Assembly: GCA_018398585.1 (NCBI GenBank)
Contig: JAGTTD010000005.1
Coordinates: 9,971,355-10,035,354 of the forward strand
Direction: 5' to 3'
Length of the DNA stretch: 64,000 bases
From: Simmondsia chinensis
Taxonomy: Eukaryota > Streptophyta > Magnoliopsida > Caryophyllales > Simmondsiaceae
The first letter of the stretch is position 1. The number at the start of each line of letters is the position of its first letter. Positions 55,642-64,000 of this stretch are shown here, piece after piece. Position numbers and translations under genes: made by a program. Below the pieces are notes generated by a model. The model did no database searches. It was not told where the DNA came from and saw nothing but the letters and a program-made list of their open reading frames with translations.

Positions 55642-57412
55642 GGCACGTTACTTTAGTTTTCTGCCGTTTTGTTGCCTTTCAAAATTACTTAGGTCCTTTT
55701 TTTTTTTTATCAACACTTAGGTCATGCTGGACTTTGAAACATGAAATTAGAGCCAGTAATTGGGGTTAAGATTGGAGTTAGGGCCAACAATTTTAATTTT
55801 ATTGTTTAATTCTTCTATTGAAATTAAAATTATAATTTTACTACCTAATTTCATAAAATTAAATTTTGACTGAAAATTATATTTTTCAATTCATTGGAGT
55901 AAGGGTAAGGAATTACAATATTATATTAACTCGGCAGACTTGAAACCCAAAATAACCCCACTTGATTAATCTAAAACCAAGATGGCGCAAAATTAAAAGT
56001 CTTAGACACAACCTAAAATTTGACATGAATCTTGAAATCACCCAACTTGAATGACTTGACTTGAAATGATCTAATCAACTCAACTCATAGTCCGAAGTGA
56101 CTCAACTCAAGTGACCTAAAACTCCATAAGACTCAAATCCAAAAAATGAAACTATTCGACTTGTAGGATGTAAACGATAGGCCGAAAAGGAAATGACTGG
56201 ACTAAATTGACCCAAAACTTAATATGATGCAAACTCAAAATGACCTGACCCATCTCCAACTCAGCCTAAGATGACTCAAACTTTGAAATGATATAATTTG
56301 TTTGTCTCAAAACTAAGATGACTCGAGCTCGAAATGATCTAAATCAACTCAAACCCAATCTATTCTAGCTTCAATCCTGAAAAGACTTAACCTGATTAAC
56401 TGAAAATTCGAGAAAACTTGTAATACCTAATGATCCGAAGCAATACTCGACCCGATTTGACGCGAAACTCGAATAACTCGAATCTAAGGGGATCGCTCTA
56501 ACCATAATAACTCGAACGCAATATAAATGCTCTAACCAAAATCCAACTATAGCTTATTTGAAACTCAAAATACTCTAATTCGATTGACCGAAAATCCATA
56601 ATGACTCAAACCATTATGGAATTATATTCCGACCTCTAATTCTTTTGATAAACTAAACAATGGAATTTCAATTCAATCATAATTTCAATTCCACTAGAAT
56701 TGGAATTTCAATTCCATACGCCAAACAGGGCATATTATTAATTAGGTGTTTTGAAGTTTGAGCATTCATAACTTAGATACCCTGACATTCCAATATATAT
56801 AATGAGGTATCTTGAGTTTTAAATATTTTATAACTTATGTACCCTGAAGTTCTAAATTTCATCAATCAGATACTTTTTTGCCGAAATTCGATAGATTTTT
56901 ATTGAAAAATACTAAAATAAAACAAAATTTTGACAGTATATTAGTATCTTCGCTAGAATTTGAAGCTTTTTTCCCCTAAAATGCAAAAATGAAAAATGAT
57001 TGCGGTAGTATTCAGATAATTCATATCAACATTCGGTAAATATTTTATCACAGTTTACTGAATTTTCAATGAAACTATAGGCTAACTTATATATATTGCG
57101 GTAATTATGTATTATATTAGTATCTTTTGCATAAATTGGTTAGATTCTTACAAAAATTTATCAAATTCTAATGTAGGATACCTAGGTGATAAAATTTCAA
57201 ACCTCTAGGTAGCCTATTGTATATATTAAAATATGAGAGTACGTAAGTGATAAATGCTCAAACCTCAAGCTATGAAAGTGATAATTTCCCTTCATTTATA
57301 TGTTTTGAATATTTATTGGTATTTGCATATTAGGTACTTCCATGTCCTGATATAAGAGAAATATATTGACTATTAAGCATGATTTGGAAGTGCGTACATT
57401 CCAACATCAATA
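55642..57412. other. Duplicate spacer with gactcaa-type repeats
   Basis: Near-identical to 41,180-42,950 apart from a T-run length difference near 55,700. No gene. Confidence 0.5.
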
Positions 57413-57419
57413 ACAACCC

Positions 57420-60400
57420 AGTACTTAAAGAAGCTCCCGCTAAGGCACGATCTCGGGAGGATAAGTTCTGAGAAATCTCACCTTCTAGGGTGTTAAATTT
57501 CACCGAACCTCTTTGGCCTGACCCACGGATTTGGATTATACGAGATCCACATATAAGCTTGTTAAAGTTTTTGGTGAGTTAGCTTCAGTTAAAAGAGTTA
57601 CACGACTTGAAAAGCAAAGGAACGAATTACGGACTCAAAGATCTCAGAATCTGAGACAAGAAACGCAAAGAACACCAAGATTTTTAACGGGGTTCAGACC
57701 CTAACTGGTCCTAGTCCTCTGCCCCCTATTCCTAGAGAGATATTTACTATAAATCAATGATTATTACAAATTAATACTAATTATAACTCGAATCTAACAC
57801 ATGTGACACTTAAGACCCAAGTTACAAAGTCATTCTTCGGATTTCAAGTTGGAAACCTAACAATCTAACACTAAATCATCAATATACCTCTTCAGTAGCG
57901 GAATCTTGTACAGATCTAGGTTCACGAGCTTGGAACCTCCATGGAAGTGGCTCAAAGGTTTAATTTAGGGTTAGGGTTTCACGTGTGAACGCGAAGGGAA
58001 GAAAGCTAGAGAGAAAACGAAGGGGAAGCAAAGCGTTTATGTAAATCTGCATCCAACCCTAATTTTTCACGGCTTATATACCTAAGAGCTCAATCCGCGC
58101 CCCCCCCCCCCCCCCCTCGAGCCTCAAGCTGGTCTCATCACTGCCTTTTATTTACCTTCAATCTAATGGACCAAACTGCTCAAAAGAAACACAAAGTGCT
58201 ACCCTCATCTGCAAACACGCATCCAAAATAAACGGCAAGGATGGATTACTTCACAATGGAAAAGCTTCTCAAAGAGGATTTCAGTACAAACGGCTAAGAG
58301 TAGTACAAGGGGGTAGGTGTACTACAAGCTCGGGTAGGTATAGCACATGGTAAGGTAGGTAAAATTGCAAATAGGGCAGGGGTACAATGAACAATACCTT
58401 TTAAGCCTCAAATTTGAATCTAAGCTTAAGCAAAATGCAGCGTTTTACTTGTTAATATATATCAAGTGTCTCGCGTTATTAGATGTAATGACCCTATAAT
58501 AACTAATCTCATTTTAACTCATTTTAAGCCTATGTCATCTACTTACCAATATAGGTACAACAATTTCCACCTTGGTATTTGTATGAACTAACCACTAGAT
58601 TCCTACATAAGGCAATTGCAAATTGACTCTCTGAGTATATTTTTGATGATCCTAGATCAAGCTTAATTTCAGATAATAAGCCACTCAACCATATTGCTTC
58701 TTTAACTGCATCTGATATAGCTAGAAATTCTAACCATGTAGTTGAAAGTGAGGTTAAAGTATGTAACTTTGGCCTCCAATTAATGGCTCCACCAGTTAAA
58801 GTAAAAATATAGGCAGATGTAGATCTCCTACTATCTTGGTCACCAGCAAAGTCTTAATCTACATATCCATTTAGCCTAAGGTCTCCTTGGTCTCTACAGA
58901 AAGTCAAGCCTAAACACATATCTAAGCAAGCATTTCACACCATCCCAATGGACTTTACGAGGATTCGACATATATCTTGACAGAACACTCATTGGAAATG
59001 CTGAATCTAGCCTAGTACAGGTCATTGTATATATTAATGACCCCATAGCATTAGCATATGGAATAGTACTCATTTTAAGCTTTACTTATTCTATTTTAGG
59101 ACATTGTTTTGCCGGAAATTGATATTGAGCTGCCATGGGCTGTTTAACGGTTTCAGAATCATACATGTTAAACCTTTTTAAAACTTTAGTTCTATAGTGG
59201 CCTTGACTCAAGTGGACTGTTTTAAGTGACCTGTTTCTAACAATATCTATCCCTAAAATTTTCTTAGCCTCGCCAATGTCCTTCATATCAAATGTACCAT
59301 TTAACCACATTTTCAGATGTAAAATTTTCTCTTTGGACCTTGTAGCTAAGAGCATATCATCAATGCATATTAGTGGGAAAATTGCATCAAAATAGGCAGC
59401 ATTCTTGTAATACAAACAAGTATCATGAACAAACCTAGCAATGCCATTATCAATCATAAGAGTATCAAATCTCTTATACCACTGTCTGGGTGACTGTTTT
59501 AACCCATACCGTGATTTTTTCAGCAAGCAAACACAGTAAGTCTGATGGTGTTCAACAAATCCCTCAGGTTGAGACATGAGGATCTCTTCCTTAAGTTCTC
59601 TACACATAAAAGCAGTCATAACATCCATTTGGTCCAGTACATATCATAGAATGTAGTTAAACACAATCAGTCTTATGGTGGTATGTTTGACAACATGTGA
59701 AAAAAGATCAGTGTAATCTACTTCCTCCTTTTTGGTAAAGCCCGTAACTACTAACCTGGCTTTAAATCTAAGTAAACCTTCAGGTATTTCAGGTTCTTTA
59801 ATCCTACATACCCACTTAGAACCAACTAACTTCTTACTCTTAGACTTAGGGATCAAAACCCAAGTTTTGTTCTTCCTCAAGTTCTCTATTTTAACAATCA
59901 TAGCATTCAACCATTCTATTGAATGCTTGCAGTTGATAGCTTGATTATTTGATAAAAGGCTCAGTTTCGACATTTTCTAAAGCAATATTTATAGCATAGG
60001 CAATATAGTCATCAAAACCATACCTATCCGAAGCTCTAATTTCTCTTCTCACCCTATCTCTAGCCAATTAGTAAATTTCTATGTCCTGAGCATCATTTTC
60101 AGGTCTATTAGGTTCTATTTCAAATCTGTCAGGGATAGCTACAAGATTATCGTGTTTAGTTTCATCCAAGTTATCTTCAGATCCAGCTCTTAGGTTTATT
60201 GGGTTAGGTGGATTAACTTCAAATTCATATGTCAAGATCAAATGTCCTAACAGTTGAACTATTAGCATATCTCATCTTCATTGAAAATGACATCCTAATT
60301 AATAATAGTTATAGTTCTGTTACTCCCCTTTATACCCAATCTAAAACCCTTGACACCTGAAGGATACCCTAAAAAAACACCCTTAACTGCCCAAGATTCA

Positions 60401-60720
60401 AGTTTACCCTTTCTTTGATGAGCGAAAAGTTGAACAGCCAAACACCTTTAGATTGTTATAATTAACAGATTTTTTGGTCCAAACATTTTCAGGAGCTTTT
60501 ATTTTTAAAGCTGAGTTAGGGGACCTATTAATCAAATAGGCAGTTGTGTTAATAACCTCACCCCAAAACTGTTTAGGCAAACTTGACTAAAATAACATAC
60601 CACGAGCTCTATCTAAAAGTGTTCTGTTCATTCTTTTAGCTACTCTAGTAAGTTAGGGAATTCCTCTTACTGTTTTATCTCTTTTTATAAACGTTTTCAA
60701 AAGCCAAGCACCTTCCAGAG
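57420..60720 (-). mobile_element. Copia LTR retrotransposon 3, truncated and decayed
   Basis: On the minus strand, from right to left: integrase core remnants (60,660-60,400, around VAKRMNRTLLDRARGM and LPKQFWGEVINTTAYLINRS), a linker (60,300-60,060), reverse transcriptase (59,970-59,086), RNase H remnants (about 58,990-58,500, around MSNPRKVHWDGVKCLLRY), then a putative 3' LTR region (somewhere in 58,480-57,420). Gag, protease and the 5' LTR are absent; the body is cut near 60,720, where another element begins. Many stops. The poly(C) of 18 at 58,100-58,117 lies in the putative LTR, at the right duplication breakpoint. Confidence 0.8.
59086..59973 (-). pseudogene. Copia element 3 reverse transcriptase
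   Basis: Two frames (59,973-59,644 and 59,628-59,086) give the start of the domain (NKTWVLIPKSKSKKLVGSKW, RFKARLVVTGF) and its core (DVMTAFMCRELKEEILMSQP, KSRYGLKQSPRQWYKRFD). The catalytic motif reads LICIDDMLLA: the usual YVDD is changed to CIDD but both Asp remain. The usual FLHG after DVxTA has become FMCR. It is inactive because of the frame break and the loss of the rest. Confidence 0.88.
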
Positions 60721-60839
60721 ATATTGAATCTACAATACATTCAAAACAAAAACAGTCTCACAAATGGTAAAGGTTGAGAAAGTTCATCTTTTTCCATGAT
60801 CTCCTTTCTATGGGGATGGTAAATCATTTTTAAGACTGG

Positions 60840-61300
60840 GGGACTTCCCCTCAGTCATTTCCATGGTGGTGCAAATTATTTTTAAGACTGGGGGACTTTG
60901 CCTCAGTCATTTCCATAGTGGCAAGATGCAAATCATTCTTAGAATTGGGGGACTCTGCCTTGGTCGCTTCCTTAACGGTAGAGCAAATCTTTTTGAGACC
61001 AGGGGCCTCCGCCTCGGTCTTTTCCTTAATGATAGCACAAATCTTTTTAAGACTGGGGGACTCCGCCTTGGTCATTTTACAGTAGTGCAAATATTTTTTA
61101 AGACTTGGGGGGACTCCGCCTTGGTCGTTCCCTTAATCGTGGTGTAAATCTTTTTAGGATTGGGGGACTTCGCCTCAGCCGTTTCCTTATTCTAGTGGCA
61201 AATTATCTTAGGAGCAGGGGACTTTGCCTCAATCATTTTCTTATTCTGGTGGCAAATTATTTTAAGATAGGGGGACTTTGTCCCTATTCATAACGTAGAC
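60840..61300. repeat. Minisatellite of about 56-60-bp units
   Basis: About eight degenerate direct copies of a unit like gcaaatctttttaagactgg, gggactccgcct, cggtcatttcctt. The open frames on both strands (repeating SPSLKK or GGLRLGHF) are translations of the array, not genes. Such arrays occur in the 3' untranslated internal region of large plant LTR elements, which fits its place before 63,617. Confidence 0.8.
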
Positions 61301-62670
61301 TTCCTTATCCTAGCAGTGTAAATCATTTTTAGGACCATGGGACTTTGTCCCGATTGACAAACTTTGGCTTCTTTGTCTTGATGACACAAATCATTTTTCA
61401 CAACTATGGAACTTCGCCCCTGGATCACAGGCTAGATGTTATTTCCGTCACAAAGGATAAACCCTTCCAAAATCGAGAGAATTCACAATCAACAATGAGT
61501 GAGAGTACATTTCTTTCGCGCAATGCAAATCATGTTAAAGCCACTACAAGTCGGGAACCACTCATTCATGAGATACCATCCCTTTTAGAGCTAAATGAGC
61601 TTCACCTCAATCATGTCGCTTAACACGTCATAGCAACATACTTAAGAGACTTTGTTATTCAATGCAAGTCAATGATCAAGTTGTAGTTAAGCAACTCAAC
61701 CTCCTATATCTTGACCCAATAAAATATTTCTAAACTGAAAAGTCTAACATGGACCACACATATTATAGTACCCAAACAGCTTATACTTTGACCAACTTCT
61801 TGATAAGATATTTAGTACCACTGCCAGTCGACAACTTGGAAAAGAGCAGTATAAGATACTGTCTTCATCTGCTTAGCGCCACCTTCGCGATCACATACAT
61901 TCTATGGTATCGCGGAAAACCACTTCTTGACAATCATAACAACTCAATAGTAAAAAGTCCTTCAAAGAATGACAATCTAAACAACTAGCAATAAGAAAAA
62001 AAAAACAGTCCAATACACGCGATAGTCTATTTTAAAGTTGTCTTGAACTTCCTTACAAATAATCTAAAACTCCTTTCACGGCCTATTTGATCGTACAATG
62101 ATCGTTGACAATAGGGGAACGCACAATAAGGTATCACTGAGTCTTTAGAGATAGTTCACGATCCTAAGGCTAGAATAACAAGATTGATATATACAAAAAA
62201 AAAATGTGTATGCCATACCACTAAGGTCTTTTGTCATTAAAATCCTATAAACTCACCTTATAGAGTTTTCAGCATTTGATACCAACATAAATGACATACT
62301 ACAAGCCATCAAAAAAATTCATAATTAATAAGTCACACATTGTGCATAAATGCCTGTCATATTGACATTAGTAAAGGTTCATGTGATTTACTCAACATGA
62401 GCCGTGCCAATCTCATCAGTTCATAAATAAATGTCTAAGACGACATCCTATAAGGATAGTATACCACAAGTTTATCATTTAAATGATAATGGCTTTAGAA
62501 ATATGTTATTTCTAACAACATTGTCTTTATTTTGATATTTATGCTCAACACATCTATTATCAAACAAGTGTGTTATACTGACATGCTTGGTTTAATCTAC
62601 TGCCTCAAAGGTGCTTGACTTTATCCGGGTATTCTACATGTAACACCTGATGATTGTTCGCGTACGTATC
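61300..62670 (+). mobile_element. Non-coding internal region of a large LTR element
   Basis: I see no gene with recognisable similarity; the short frames at 61,345-61,988 have no family motif. The stretch links the two minisatellites and is in line with the 3' internal region that ends at 63,628. Confidence 0.45.
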
Positions 62671-62673
62671 AAC

Positions 62674-62869
62674 CACCATAGTCCGCCCTGGTGCAACCAC
62701 CCACAACGGATGCAATGTTTATCACCATGGTTTGCCCTGGTGCAACCACCCGCAATGGGTGCCATGCCTATCACCATATTTTGCCCTGGTGCAACCAACC
62801 GCAACGGGTGCAATACTCATCACCATGGTCTGTCTTGGTGCAATCACAATACGGGACACCATGACTTGC
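62674..62869. repeat. Minisatellite, four units of 49 bp
   Basis: Units start at 62,674, 62,723, 62,772 and 62,821, each reading caccatggtttgccctggtg then caaccacccgcaatgggtgc with variations; the fourth is degraded. Each unit contains a small inverted repeat (cacccgcaa/tgggtg). Apparent proteins across it are artefacts of the 49-bp periodicity. Confidence 0.92.
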
Positions 62870-62879
62870 TTGAGGGTTA

Positions 62880-63628
62880 TTAAGCATCATTATTTACTCA
62901 AAATGTAGAGATGGTAGTTTATCACATTGTCATATATATATATATGTCACCTACGTCTTAAATGGACTTATTAAGTTAACAGCTAGGAAATTTCAACTAG
63001 ATATGCCTGCTCGTCACAATAACGTGATTGAAATGCATCATGCTTACCACTTTATAGATATTACAAACTATATACCCATGGCTAGTCATGATAACCGTAT
63101 CCCCATATGTTTATTACATAAAACTCATAATACAACAAGCACTTATGAAAATAAAGGAATAAAATGATGCAAATACTCTGTGTTTCAAAAGTTCCTAGAG
63201 GTTCAGACTTTTTACACAAATGAAGATTGCCCATTTGGACAAACAAAAAGATAAAATGTTTCTTTAAAATCCCTAAAAGGCCAAACACCTTGATAGGGTA
63301 AACACTGTGTTAAAAACTTTGCTAAAATCTACAATTGGGCTAAAAGCCCTGCTAAGGCTCATGATGGGTCCTGTTACGAGCCAAAACGACTTAAATATTC
63401 AGTTAAAATCCAAAACCTTGATACACAGCTTACTTAGGACCCGCGCTTAGATCCTACGCTCTGTTAATGGGCATGGATAACAATTACAAAAACCAAAACA
63501 TAATGTTAAAATACCTCCGTCACTTAGACAGATATCGCGCGCTAGCTAACTACAGTTAAGCACTGACGTGTAATCCACTCCATGGCCAAACTTGGAATGA
63601 TCGAAGTTTGACCATGGAGTGGAGGGAC
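62880..63628 (+). mobile_element. 3' internal end of the large LTR element, with polypurine tract
   Basis: 63,140-63,630 matches window positions 1-460 in the same orientation. It ends in the purine tract ggagtggaggga at about 63,617-63,628. No coding sequence is seen. Confidence 0.6.
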
Positions 63629-64000
63629 TATATGTTTATAATGCTAGCCCGATATATTAAAATATCAGCCAGATATCTTAAATGCATATAATACTAGCCT
63701 TATATCCACTCATCCAAATACTCGTAGCACGAAACGAACACCCCAAAGGAGCCCAAAAGGGTGGGCGACTAGGAATTGGTGGGCGGCCACCTGGTCGCCC
63801 AAGACACAGGGGTTGCCCTACGTGTGGGTGATCAGTGGTCGCCCAAGGCCTGGGGGAGATCACCTGGCCGCCCAAGGCCCAGTGGTCACCGGCGCACTGG
63901 CCGCCCAAGGCTCAGTGCTTGCCGGCGCCCACCTCGGCCCCCAGCCAGGCCGTGAGGCCTATATATGCTTGGGGTGGGGGCACATTCCCTCACCCCTATT
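63629..64000 (+). mobile_element. Start of the 3' LTR (U3) of the large element
   Basis: After the purine tract comes ctatatgtttataatgctag, then an abrupt GC-rich stretch (63,750-63,950) with at least four copies of ggtcgcccaag/ggccgcccaagg. Then come a TATA-like tatatatg at 63,960-63,967 and a G-rich tract; the window ends there. This looks like the promoter-bearing U3 of the LTR. The exact LTR start is not certain. Confidence 0.55.

Larger units (their letters stand above)
43635..58099. repeat. Tandem segmental duplication, copy 2
   Basis: This is a repeat of 29,182-43,634. The novel junction at 43,634-43,637 reads ccgcgggggaaat and joins the right end of the unit (ccgcg) to its left end (cggggg) with a shared CG. 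At the true right end (58,099) ccgcg is followed by a run of 18 C. By eye the two copies differ at about 16 substitutions plus homopolymer and small indels. Confidence 0.97.

Noticed and set aside
60851..61293. Repeated-peptide proteins on both strands
   Set aside because: They are translations of a minisatellite whose unit happens to keep several frames open.
61345..61988. Plus-strand frames of 92 and 79 codons
   Set aside because: They lie in the non-coding 3' region of an LTR element, with no homologous motif and no paired frame.
60840..62869. CRISPR-like array from regularly spaced repeats
   Set aside because: Units are directly adjacent with no unique spacers, the genome is a plant, and no cas genes are near.
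1..64000. tRNA genes, organellar insertions, endogenous pararetrovirus
   Set aside because: I looked for cloverleaf-like boxes outside SINEs, for chloroplast or mitochondrial genes and for viral movement or coat proteins, and saw none I could support.

Overview
The window looks like nuclear DNA of a flowering plant, probably a eudicot. It has plant F-box genes with a KIB1-4/DUF295 propeller domain, Copia and Ty3 LTR retrotransposons primed by initiator tRNA-Met, a TRIM, hAT- and Mutator-type miniature elements, SINEs with plant-type tails, AT-rich spacers and (ATT)n microsatellites. I cannot name the species. Nothing here looks prokaryotic, organellar or viral.

Layout. 1-1,000: 3' end of a large LTR element and a foldback hairpin. 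1,924-3,167: a dispersed repeat carrying microsatellites. 3,168-6,160: an internally deleted Copia element. 6,220-12,960: the first copy (unit A) of an old segmental repeat, ending in an F-box pseudogene at 11,498-12,781. 12,960-20,910: a transposon island with a 5S-headed SINE, a hAT-type element holding a gag-only Ty3-like element, a second 5S-headed SINE and a four-LTR TRIM array. 22,560-34,750: the second copy of the old unit (unit B), enlarged by a solo LTR, a Mutator-type element and a full-length but decayed Copia (24,480-29,784).

The main event is a head-to-tail tandem duplication of about 14.45 kb: 29,182-43,634 is repeated at 43,635-58,099. The copies are nearly identical; I saw about 16 substitutions by eye. 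Each copy holds one decayed F-box pseudogene (B), an inverted F-box fragment (B'), and two F-box genes, C and D. Gene C is intact in both copies with a short predicted intron. Gene D is full length in the second copy (417 codons) but ends early in the first because of one base change. Duplication breakpoints lie in two different Copia elements.

58,100-60,720 is a Copia pol remnant on the minus strand. 60,840-64,000 is the 3' part of a large LTR element with two minisatellites and the start of its GC-rich LTR. Its internal sequence matches positions 1-460 in the same orientation, so the same family bounds the window on both sides.

The only likely host genes are F-box/DUF295 proteins, putative substrate receptors of SCF ubiquitin ligases. 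The locus reads as a lineage-specific F-box cluster grown by serial duplication and eroded by nonsense mutations, a LINE-like insertion and SINEs. I found no unfamiliar multi-gene system. The novelty lies in element architecture and duplication history.
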